NCBI GenBank assembly: GCA_020404105.1
Contig: JADBWH010000062.1
Coordinates: 1 to 53,331, forward strand
DNA from: Pseudanabaena sp. M53BS1SP1A06MG
Lineage (GTDB): Bacteria; Cyanobacteriota; Cyanobacteriia; Pseudanabaenales; Pseudanabaenaceae
Direction: 5' to 3'
DNA length: 53,331 nucleotides
Positions 1 to 7,812 of this stretch are shown piece by piece. The notes below the pieces were generated by a model. That model had not been told where the DNA came from. It did not search any database and saw only the letters and a program-made list of their open reading frames with translations. Made by a program: the position numbers and the translations under genes. The stretch's first letter is position 1; the number at the start of each line of letters is the position of its first letter.

Positions 1-3000
1 CTCTAGGATGCGATCGCTATCTGTATTAGTTGATATATCTACATCTGTACGACCATTATCTAAATCAACTTGTCTCTGGATTGCTTTGTCTAAATTTAAA
101 ACATCAGTTGTTGACAAGCTTGCATCTAAACTAGATTCGTTTGAACTTTGGGAGGGATAATTAGCATTTACCACTTCATTAGATGGCATAAAACTAGACT
201 CATCACTAAGTTGGATTTGCTGACTAGATACATTGTCTAGACTGTTTGGTGACATTTCTCCTAAAGAACTAATTTGAGGAGCCTCTGCAATATTTTGAGT
301 GATCTCATCAATATTGTAACTTTCTGAATCTCTTAAACGAGTTAAATCTCTATCCAAATAGCTATCAGATGCTACAACATCTAGTTGAGTTTGAATTGTC
401 TTGGAAACATCTGGAGCTACATTATCTACATTAGTAACATCTACAACTGCACTATTTTCCTGTGGTGACGATAGAGATTCTTGGTCATTTAAATTATGAG
501 ACTGTATAGAATTACTTTGTAATGAGTTGTCTATAATATTATCTGTAGAATTATCTTTAATATTATCTATAGAGATTTGTTGTAAATCCTGAGAAGCTAT
601 ACTTTGAGCTTTACTATCAAGTTTTCTATTTATAAGTGAAGTTTCAGATGTTTGTACTTGGTTTTGGCTAGAAGTACCAGATGGATATTTGCTAGTTTCT
701 TCAATTGAAACACTTTCAATACTAGAACTACTGCTGTAGTCTAAATTTTTTGTATTAATATTATCCGTCTCATTGAAATCTATACTAGAGTCAATCTTTC
801 TTTGAAGAGGTTGACTTGAGCTTGTTTGAGAAATTGGGAAATTGGGAACTTCTGCACCATGGTCATTAACGCCAAATAGGTCGATCGCATCATGCACCTC
901 TAAGTTGCGATCGCTATCTGTATTAGTTGATATATCTACATCTGTACGACCATTATCTAAATCAACTTGTCTCTGGATTGCTTTGTCTAAATTTAAAACA
1001 TCAGTTGTTGACAAGCTTGCATCTAAACTAGATTCGTCATGATCTTCTCTCAGCACTGATTGCTCTTCGTTATTAGTAGATATATCAGTGGTTTGACTTA
1101 AGCTACTATTTAAGTTATTACTAGTTATCGCATCAAGCTGATCTATTTTTCTACTGATAAGATTATCTGTAGCTAATGCTATAGCATCACTTTGTATAAT
1201 GTTGCGATTAGCATCTTCATTAGATCTAGATAAATCTCTATCCAAAATATGAGAAGGTTTTAAACTAGAATCATCAATAGTCATACCTATCGAATCTGTT
1301 TCTTCAGTAGACGTAGAAGGATTTGTAGTAACTACATCTGATAATTCAATTTGCCTTTGAACTTGGTTGTCGGAGCGATCGCTTGGCACGACAATATCTC
1401 TTCTAGCTAGAATACTAGAGCTAATACTAGAATCTATCGGGTTAGTGATCGGTTGATTTTGAACATTCACCAACTCATGAGTACTAATAGATTCACTTAT
1501 AGATTCACTAATAGATTCAAGGGATGATTCTAGCTGAATATTCTTATTCTCATTATTATTAATCGAAGTATCTAATGAGTTAGATAGCTTATTTGGAACG
1601 GATTCATTTAATAATTCCCTTTGGATATCAAGCTCCGTTGAAATATTGCTAGGAGTAACTACAGGTTCATTAACATTAATAGGGACAGTAATAGGGACAG
1701 TAATAGGATCTGATTGTTTTTGAACATTTGCTGTTAAAGTATCTTTGGATTCATAGGCATTATCAGCTTGACGTTGGACATTATGAGTATCTATAGTAGA
1801 AATGTCTTCTAGGTTATTTGATTGATTTAGATTACTATCTGTAACCTTAGTATTCTCAATATCGACAGAAGTATACCTCTGTAAGTCAGAATTACTAGTA
1901 AATTTCTTATCACCAATATCTAGGCTAGAACTACTTCTTTGTAATTGTTCTATTGATGTATTACTAATAGATGTATTACTAATATTAGTATCAGGTATAG
2001 ATACTGTTTCTTGAGACTGATTTAATTCATAGTCCTCACTTAATGAATTAGTAAATATATCTGAAAATACATCTGATTGTCTTTGAGCTTTTTTACTTAC
2101 ATCCTTGACTGACAAATCTTCTAAAGGGCGATCGCTTGGCAAATGATTTGGCAAACTACTATGATTTGATGTATTTTCTAGATCGGATTTAGATTGAATT
2201 TGAGTAGGTATATCATTAATTGTAGAATTACTAATGCTAGTGGATGTATTAGATAAGTCTGAATTATTATAGTCGTTTTGTGTCTTATTATCAGTATTTA
2301 AGTTGCTTAACAAATTCAAATTAGATTGATTAGATGCTTCTTGTAATGATTGTGAGACACTTTGACTAGTAATTGTATTGTCAGGTGTATCCACAGAATC
2401 TCTCTGGAGTTTTTGCTCATTACTATCAACAGCATGAGAGTTGACAATGGTGTTTGGTAGGTCAATATTAGAAATTGGCTCTAATATTTGATTAGAAGTT
2501 TGATTAGTATTGTCTACTAAATTAACTTGATCTGTCTGATTAGATATATTTTCATCAATATTGATCTGCTTAGTTTGCCCTTCAATTGAATTTTCTAAAT
2601 TATTGAGATTAATATCTGTTGACAGAGATAAATCTCTTTGAATATTCTCAGATGAATTACTGTTGATTGTTTCTGTAATATCTAACCTTTGATCTGCTTG
2701 AGATCCGCGATTACTTGAATCTGTGCTGATGCTTGAAAAAGTATTAGTTACATCATCAGCATTTTTAACATTTTTACTTTCATTGTTAGACATCTTTAAT
2801 TCTCTCTGTATTGAATTAGAGATGTCTGTCTTTTCGCTATTGACATCGCTGTTTGCTGTATTTGCTGAACTAGATGTATCTGTGTTATAAATATCTAGCT
2901 GAATATTCCGTTCATAATCTTGATTTGAGTCATCTAGACTACTTTGACTTAATTCGGAAATTCTTTGTATAGATGGAGAATTGTTATTTAGACTGATATC

Positions 3001-3933
3001 TCTTGATGTTTTTTTAGCGATATCACTTTTAGAGATATCGCTACGATTATTAACTTGGGATGCAGATTTACTCTGTATGTTGGGAATGTCGCTATTATCC
3101 GTGCTAGTCACATCTCCCGCATTGGGTTCTGATTCTTGTAATGATGTTATGGTAGGCAAATTATCAGCAAAAATAGAATCACTACTGTTTGAATCAAAAG
3201 TATTAGACTCTCTCTGTGTCAACTGAGGAGAAATCAGATTATTTTGAACTTCTTGCGAAATAGGGTTTTCAATCTTACCCACACTTGAAGGGATATCACC
3301 AATAAAAGGTGTTACATAATCAGGACTCGAAGAAGTATCAGTATATCTTTGAATAGGTGTATCTTCTGAAAGGTCACTAGAAATATCTAATTTATTCAAC
3401 GCTTCAGATGAACTAGATTGCTCGTCAGATGAATTGGATTGTAGGGTTGGGGAGTTATTTACTGGAGAACTATTGGCTATAGATGTTTGAAGCTCTGTCT
3501 GCTTTGTGGAAAATGACGGCGAGTTAGTAGAAGTGCTTAAAGGAGAAGAAGTGACAGAATTTTTGTGAGTAGATGTGTTTTGAGGCGAGGCTTGAGGCGA
3601 TCGCTTAGATGGCTGTGGTAAAGATGTTATAGCTTTAGCCTGAAGATTTGGCTGACTATTGGCTATGGACGGAGAAACTGACTCCGTTGTTTGTAATGGA
3701 TGATCAAAAAACGGTGACTCGTTAAAAGAATCACTAAGAAGCTCAAAATCACTCTCAGTATTGAGGTTATTAGGATTGATTATAGACACTGCACCCAAAG
3801 GATAAATAAACTTTAGCTGCAAGAATGACTGTCCTAATGGCGTTGGCACAAGCAATGGTTCAAAGTTGCCGAGGGGAATATCATCAGGCAATTCATCATC
3901 AGCAAGTGACTGAGATTGAGGATTTTCAGACAT
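1..3933 (-). CDS. Giant Ser/Asn/Asp-rich low-complexity protein with recurring Gln-Arg motifs (eCIS locus, C-terminus outside window)
   Basis: An open frame of 1311 codons runs without a stop from an ATG at 3933 to the window edge, so the gene is incomplete. The ATG lies 3 bp after the stop of the tail tube gene, so the two are probably cotranscribed. The first ~65 residues are ordinary (DDIPLGNFEPLLVPTPLGQ, then a hydrophobic stretch FIYPLGAVSII). The rest is almost entirely Ser, Asn, Asp, Thr, Glu and Ile and should be disordered. About fifteen xQR motifs (IQRE, LQRD, VQRQ, IQRY and similar) recur every ~20-125 residues, each followed by a short polar segment, with several decayed forms (VQKQ, IQSK, IQLE). 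The DUF4157 effector at 10440 carries similar QR motifs. No family is recognised. A scaffold, tape-measure-like or cargo-related role in the injection system is inferred only from position. Confidence 0.85.
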   Translation of the reverse strand, partial: MSENPQSQSLADDELPDDIPLGNFEPLLVPTPLGQSFLQLKFIYPLGAVSIINPNNLNTESDFELLSDSFNESPFFDHPLQTTESVSPSIANSQPNLQAKAITSLPQPSKRSPQASPQNTSTHKNSVTSSPLSTSTNSPSFSTKQTELQTSIANSSPVNNSPTLQSNSSDEQSSSSEALNKLDISSDLSEDTPIQRYTDTSSSPDYVTPFIGDIPSSVGKIENPISQEVQNNLISPQLTQRESNTFDSNSSDSIFADNLPTITSLQESEPNAGDVTSTDNSDIPNIQSKSASQVNNRSDISKSDIAKKTSRDISLNNNSPSIQRISELSQSSLDDSNQDYERNIQLDIYNTDTSSSANTANSDVNSEKTDISNSIQRELKMSNNESKNVKNADDVTNTFSSISTDSSNRGSQADQRLDITETINSNSSENIQRDLSLSTDINLNNLENSIEGQTKQINIDENISNQTDQVNLVDNTNQTSNQILEPISNIDLPNTIVNSHAVDSNEQKLQRDSVDTPDNTITSQSVSQSLQEASNQSNLNLLSNLNTDNKTQNDYNNSDLSNTSTSISNSTINDIPTQIQSKSDLENTSNHSSLPNHLPSDRPLEDLSVKDVSKKAQRQSDVFSDIFTNSLSEDYELNQSQETVSIPDTNISNTSISNTSIEQLQRSSSSLDIGDKKFTSNSDLQRYTSVDIENTKVTDSNLNQSNNLEDISTIDTHNVQRQADNAYESKDTLTANVQKQSDPITVPITVPINVNEPVVTPSNISTELDIQRELLNESVPNKLSNSLDTSINNNENKNIQLESSLESISESISESISTHELVNVQNQPITNPIDSSISSSILARRDIVVPSDRSDNQVQRQIELSDVVTTNPSTSTEETDSIGMTIDDSSLKPSHILDRDLSRSNEDANRNIIQSDAIALATDNLISRKIDQLDAITSNNLNSSLSQTTDISTNNEEQSVLREDHDESSLDASLSTTDVLNLDKAIQRQVDLDNGRTDVDISTNTDSDRNLEVHDAIDLFGVNDHGAEVPNFPISQTSSSQPLQRKIDSSIDFNETDNINTKNLDYSSSSSIESVSIEETSKYPSGTSSQNQVQTSETSLINRKLDSKAQSIASQDLQQISIDNIKDNSTDNIIDNSLQSNSIQSHNLNDQESLSSPQENSAVVDVTNVDNVAPDVSKTIQTQLDVVASDSYLDRDLTRLRDSESYNIDEITQNIAEAPQISSLGEMSPNSLDNVSSQQIQLSDESSFMPSNEVVNANYPSQSSNESSLDASLSTTDVLNLDKAIQRQVDLDNGRTDVDISTNTDSDRILE
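9..140. repeat. 132-bp direct repeat, copy 1
   Basis: This segment is identical base for base to 906-1037. The spacing is 897 bp, exactly 299 codons, so both copies read in the same frame of the giant gene and encode the same ~44-residue unit containing an AIQRQ motif. The match may extend only slightly to the left, where five bases agree before mismatches begin. Confidence 0.95.
906..1037. repeat. 132-bp direct repeat, copy 2
   Basis: Perfect second copy of 9-140 inside the same reading frame. Identity at the DNA level, synonymous sites included, points to a recent duplication or to gene conversion within the giant gene. Confidence 0.95.
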
Positions 3934-3936
3934 AGT

Positions 3937-4446
3937 TTATGAACTTGGGAAAGAACCACTGGATGAATTTCTGGTTACAACTGTGGCAGATCCACCATTT
4001 TCTAGGGATACTGTCAAACCTTCGATCGCTAATCTTAGCTCTTCAATAGCAACGGCATTACCATCAGCTTGCATGGATGGCGCTGTCCAACCCACGGGTA
4101 CTGCTCCAATCAATGTCCAACATTGCCTGACATCACCAGCTTGATTAAAAAGCAAAATACGAATGTTGCGGCGGCGGTTAGTCGTAGCGGTAAACCATCT
4201 CCAAAAGCTCAAATCATTGGTAACGCCATGCTTTAAGGTGACTTCAGAAAAGGAAGTATGCTTAAGTAGTATGCGCTGTTGGTCGTTAACCCCTCCTTCA
4301 AAATAGGTATCATACTCAACCTTGGCACTTAAACCTGAGCATTCAGTAAAACCCGCCACAATGGTGGCAGTTGGTAGCATTTCTACATAAAAGTGATTGG
4401 TAGTAACGTAGGATTCTGCTCTTGCAAATTTGCTGCTATTAGTCAT
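3937..4446 (-). CDS. gp19/T4-type tail tube protein of a contractile injection system
   Basis: The 169-residue product matches the small tube/tube-initiator family of eCIS and T4-like tails (phage tail protein gp19 family). The early segment VEMLPTATIVAGFTECSGL, the EGG segment followed by QQRILLKHTSFSEVTLKHG, and the SFWRWF motif are typical. The C-terminal third has the usual VGWTAPSM...AIEELRLAIEGL pattern, and a Ser/Asn-rich tail follows. The protein should form, or start, the inner tube through which cargo passes. Its ATG overlaps the stop of the 70-residue gene upstream by four bases, and its stop is 3 bp from the start of the giant gene, so the three look like one transcription unit. 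Sheath, spike and baseplate genes are not visible here and would have to lie to the left of the window or elsewhere. Confidence 0.9.
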   Translation of the reverse strand: MTNSSKFARAESYVTTNHFYVEMLPTATIVAGFTECSGLSAKVEYDTYFEGGVNDQQRILLKHTSFSEVTLKHGVTNDLSFWRWFTATTNRRRNIRILLFNQAGDVRQCWTLIGAVPVGWTAPSMQADGNAVAIEELRLAIEGLTVSLENGGSATVVTRNSSSGSFPSS

Positions 4447-4655
4447 AATCTACCCTCATAATTTTTGCCAACACGTTCCTTTTGCAGTTTTAAATCATCT
4501 GAGAGCAATGCATATACCCGATCGCTAAGTAATCTCATCTGAAGTGGTTCTTGCAAAATCTGAGCAGCAAATTTAGCCAATTCTGCCTTGCGAGATTCAT
4601 CTATTGCTTCATGAAAATGTTTGGGCATAGCCTTTAGATTTTTATATTCAATCAA
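4443..4655 (-). CDS. Small helical protein upstream of the tail tube gene
   Basis: This is a 70-residue, mostly alpha-helical, charged protein with no signal peptide or membrane span. It overlaps the tail tube start by four bases (ATGA), which suggests translational coupling and a shared job in assembly. Met10 (MPKHFHEAID) is an alternative start. I do not recognise a family. The length and position resemble the small accessory proteins often found next to eCIS tube genes, and that is the only basis for linking it to the system. Confidence 0.7.
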   Translation of the reverse strand: MIEYKNLKAMPKHFHEAIDESRKAELAKFAAQILQEPLQMRLLSDRVYALLSDDLKLQKERVGKNYEGRL

Positions 4656-4803
4656 GGTGTATTTGAGGGCTTAGGAATTATATTAACGCTAATATTTCTT
4701 TGCGATCGCTTTTTTGTGATTTGTTTTTTTGTGATTTGTAAAGATCTGCTAAAGCATTTCTTCATCGAAGGAAGAGAAATACTTTAAGCGATCGCTATTT
4801 TCG

Positions 4804-7218
4804 CTATTTTTCGGCATTTAAGCGTTTGATGGGATGCTTTAGAGGAATTAAGCCTGTCTTCTTCAGCAAACCTTGTGCTTCTTCGGTTCGCATGATCGAT
4901 ACAAACCTCTCTGCAATTGGAGTACGGCGGTTATCACGCAGGTAGACGACAGAGATTGGAAAGGAGAGTGGGTAGGTCTTATTAATAAAGGCGTTGTAAT
5001 TTTGGACATAATTTCCCTTTTCATTACATAGATCGATGTCAGGGGTAACAACCTTGCCAGTTTGCATTACTAAAGGTGAAACGAAAGATTGCCAATCATC
5101 TGCAAGTGCTAAAGGATAAACAGAGCATTGCCCGAACACCTGACTGATGGAACCAAAGGAAATGCTCCCCACATTGCGATCTTCAAAGTCTTGGATCAAT
5201 TGTCTCAAGGAATCAAAAGTTGATAGTTTCGTGATGCTATTGTTGCCGTCTTGGGCAAGATTTTGAAAAGCAGCGATCGCTGCTTCAGTTTTCAGTACCC
5301 TCTTTTCAAAAATCTGGACAGATTCCTTATCCAGAGGCATATAGAGCTTAACGGGTAAATTCGGTCCTCCTAATTGTCGCCAGTTGATGATTTCCCCTGT
5401 GTAGATTTGTCGAAGCTGCTCAAAGGTTAGCCTGCCCTGCAAAGCCGTAGGGAGACTATTATTGCGTTGAGCATAGCTAAAGGCAACAAAAACAGTTAAC
5501 CCATCGTAGGCAATATCCTGTGTAATAAAATCTCCCCCAGAATTAGTAATCACACTGGAAATTGCAAAATCTACTTTACTGGAGCGCAATTTATCGCCAA
5601 CTTGTTGATCCTCATCAATCGGTTGATAGCTCAATTGTAATTTGGGCTGACTTTCTTGTAATTTATCCTCAAGAGTTCTTCCCTTAGCAATCAGATTTTT
5701 CTGTAGTAATGTGTAAGTCCATGTACTATTCTTATTGGCAGCATAGATGAATTTGCCTGCGGGAATATCAGATATTTGACTGATGCAACAAGGTAAATTG
5801 AGATTCGCAGGCTTCGGCGGCTGGGTAAACCACCAATAGAGTAAAAAGAGTAGACCGAGCAAGAGAAGCACACCAACAAAAATAGCAATTACTTTCTTGG
5901 TAAGCCATGCCCATTTATTCTTTTTCTCGGCTGGAGCTTCTTCCTGTTGCTCTGCAAACTCGATCAAAGCTTCTCGCTTAATCGGTAAACGTAGTAAAGC
6001 ACGACGCGCAATTTCCGCACTCGCGTACTTAGTCTCACCAAATCCAAGCAAATTTTGAATAAACTTTTTCAGTCCTAAGTCTACTTTGGCAATCCAGTGA
6101 TCAATATTGTTAGGATTGATGTATGAGCGATTGTCTAAATCAACTACTCCTCCATGCAAGAGGTAGAAAGCAATATAACCTAAGTCTTCGAGATCACGAC
6201 TAATAGAATAGGCATGAGTTACACTGTCAGGCGGATAAAAGCGATCTTCCCACAGGGATAAATCATTTAAATAGACCGTAAACCCTTGAAAGTTCTCTCT
6301 AATGGCAATGCTATAAAAGGTTAAATTACCATGAGGCAAACCTGTTGTAACCACGCCCGAACGCAGTCGATATTTCTGTGAGTGTAATGATTCGAGAGTT
6401 TGTAATACTTGATTGAGAAAGGACTTGACCTGCCAACTATTCATCGCGCCATGGGTTGCTAGATAGTCAACAAGGGTCATTGTATTTTCAGTATGTGGCA
6501 AAATGACATAACACCTTTCCTCTCGACTATCAGCGATCGCCTCTAAGGGCGTGACTAGCCTTGAGTCTTGAACCCTCCCATCCAGAAGTTTAATCTCTGA
6601 AGAAGATTCAAAGTTCTGTTTACTCTCTCTAGTTTCTTGATCATTAAAATATTTTTTGGGAATCACATATTCCTTAAATAGAAATAATTCACCATCAGCT
6701 AAATTCGTGGCATTGTAGAGCCTCCCTGTACCGCGAATACCAATATAGCTATCTACTTGATATACACCCCGTCTACCACGTACTTTCACTTCTGGTGGTA
6801 AAGTGGCAGGGAATTGGCATTTTTTGCAATATTTGTTATTAGGATTATCCGCAACAGTTTCTAAAGGGAATTCACAGCGAAAGGGATTAGATTCTTGGCA
6901 TTGATAGCGGAGAAATTGTGGCTTGATCTGCCAAATCGTGCCTATGCGCTCCTCAATGGTAATTTCCTTAAGAACTTCTTTTGTCTCATTCTTTTCGGGG
7001 ACGGCAATGCCTTTAAAAGAAGATATCGAAGGCGGCTGGATTCCTAAATCGTCTTTGAGAAAAGGAATCAGAAAACGTAAGGGTGTAGGAACTACTTTGT
7101 TGAGAAATTCAACAAATCGATTGCCGATGAGGGCATCAATTGAGCCAATAAACTGCCCCCAAACATCAGTAATCCGTTTCCACAACTTTTGCCAAACATT
7201 TGGAGACTTTCTTGCCAT
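4804..7218 (-). CDS. Degenerate protein kinase-like domain, TM helix and periplasmic substrate-binding-like domain
   Basis: The 804-residue protein has several parts. Residues 1-100 are helical. A four-Cys zinc-ribbon-like segment follows (C107, C115, C131, C134). Residues ~152-430 resemble a protein kinase, with a GIRGTG loop and a lysine at K182. The catalytic HRD is HGN (296-298) and the DFG position reads NDL (~318-320), so catalysis is doubtful. One membrane span lies at about 440-463. The C-terminal ~330 residues resemble a PstS/SBP-type phosphate-binding domain (IPAGKFIYAANKNSTWTYTL, then DFAISSV and GEIINWRQLGG). The topology should place the kinase-like part in the cytoplasm and the binding domain outside or in a lumen. 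It precedes the tail tube gene on the same strand with a 148-bp gap. A sensor or membrane anchor for the injection system is inference. Confidence 0.75.
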   Translation of the reverse strand: MARKSPNVWQKLWKRITDVWGQFIGSIDALIGNRFVEFLNKVVPTPLRFLIPFLKDDLGIQPPSISSFKGIAVPEKNETKEVLKEITIEERIGTIWQIKPQFLRYQCQESNPFRCEFPLETVADNPNNKYCKKCQFPATLPPEVKVRGRRGVYQVDSYIGIRGTGRLYNATNLADGELFLFKEYVIPKKYFNDQETRESKQNFESSSEIKLLDGRVQDSRLVTPLEAIADSREERCYVILPHTENTMTLVDYLATHGAMNSWQVKSFLNQVLQTLESLHSQKYRLRSGVVTTGLPHGNLTFYSIAIRENFQGFTVYLNDLSLWEDRFYPPDSVTHAYSISRDLEDLGYIAFYLLHGGVVDLDNRSYINPNNIDHWIAKVDLGLKKFIQNLLGFGETKYASAEIARRALLRLPIKREALIEFAEQQEEAPAEKKNKWAWLTKKVIAIFVGVLLLLGLLFLLYWWFTQPPKPANLNLPCCISQISDIPAGKFIYAANKNSTWTYTLLQKNLIAKGRTLEDKLQESQPKLQLSYQPIDEDQQVGDKLRSSKVDFAISSVITNSGGDFITQDIAYDGLTVFVAFSYAQRNNSLPTALQGRLTFEQLRQIYTGEIINWRQLGGPNLPVKLYMPLDKESVQIFEKRVLKTEAAIAAFQNLAQDGNNSITKLSTFDSLRQLIQDFEDRNVGSISFGSISQVFGQCSVYPLALADDWQSFVSPLVMQTGKVVTPDIDLCNEKGNYVQNYNAFINKTYPLSFPISVVYLRDNRRTPIAERFVSIMRTEEAQGLLKKTGLIPLKHPIKRLNAEK

Positions 7219-7247
7219 AAATAGCTTGCCTAATAAAGTAATTGACG

Positions 7248-7425
7248 ATCAAGCGAACTACAAGAAAATTTTTGATATTAGAAAGTACAGCGCTTTGCGC
7301 TTACTTAAAACCCAGGAATACTTTTGAAAGCGCCGCTTTCAAAAGTATTCCTGTACTACTCAAAGCCTCGATAGGCTGCAATATCAAAATTTTCTTGATT
7401 TGTTGTTGAGCAAAATGCGCTGTAA
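7248..7425. repeat. Foldback repeat family A, copy 1
   Basis: Nested inverted repeats are visible. The outer arms are 7260-7279 and 7380-7399, and a near-perfect palindrome fills 7312-7352. The core from ~7287 to 7380 (AGCGCTTTGCGC, then CTTACTTAAAACCCAG, the palindrome, and CTCAAAGCCTCGATAGGCTG) recurs at 33589-33694 and, inverted, at 49403-49500. No coding capacity is seen. With the neighbouring bases it fills the gap between the kinase-like gene and the Nif11-like gene. Confidence 0.85.
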
Positions 7426-7568
7426 TTAACTTTAATAATCAAAAGAATGTTTTTTGTTAAACTATTATCAATTATGTAGGTGTTTTTTCCCACAAGGTTT
7501 ATTTTGTTTAAACATTCTTGTTTAAATTACACCCGATCGCCTTACTCCTAAACCTCCTAATCAATGTT

Positions 7569-7778
7569 ATGGCAAGAGAGCAAGTAGCTCGCCTTTATCG
7601 GGCAGCCCAGTCTGATTCCCTCCTCAAAGCAAAATTAAACCAAGCGACTGATCTAGAAAGTTTTGTCAAGCTTGCCCAGACCGAAGGATATGATTTCACG
7701 GTTGAAGAGTGGAAGCAGATGACTAACTTTGCCGTCGAAGAATTAAAGTGCGATCTTTCGGAAATTCCTGGTATTTAG
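7569..7778 (+). CDS. Nif11-domain small protein
   Basis: The family start is the ATG at 7569 (MAREQVARLYRAAQSD). The 17 residues that a longer frame would add do not resemble the family. The 69-residue product has the Nif11 pattern: helix, then LLKAKLNQATDLESFVKLAQ, then GYDFTVEEW. Nif11-like proteins include leader peptides of ribosomally made peptides (nitrile-hydratase-type leaders) and small nitrogen-related proteins. No modification enzyme, Gly-Gly cleavage site or core peptide is visible here, so a leader role is unsupported. A strong bidirectional terminator follows directly. Confidence 0.75.
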   Translation: MAREQVARLYRAAQSDSLLKAKLNQATDLESFVKLAQTEGYDFTVEEWKQMTNFAVEELKCDLSEIPGI

Positions 7779-7779
7779 C

Positions 7780-7812
7780 AAAAAAAGATGACGCATCGCG
7801 TCATCTTTTTTA
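7780..7812. terminator. Bidirectional intrinsic terminator
   Basis: Perfect 8-bp stem (7787-7794 with 7798-7805, loop ATC), with an A-tract on the left and a T-tract on the right. It sits between the convergent Nif11-like gene and the TPR gene and can serve both. Confidence 0.9.

Noticed and set aside
842-1042. Plus-strand ORF opposite the giant gene
   Set aside because: Antisense to a continuous 1311-codon frame and overlapping the 132-bp repeat; no protein features.
2981-3226. 81-codon plus-strand ORF inside the giant gene
   Set aside because: Shadow frame of the low-complexity coding sequence; no ribosome site or homology.
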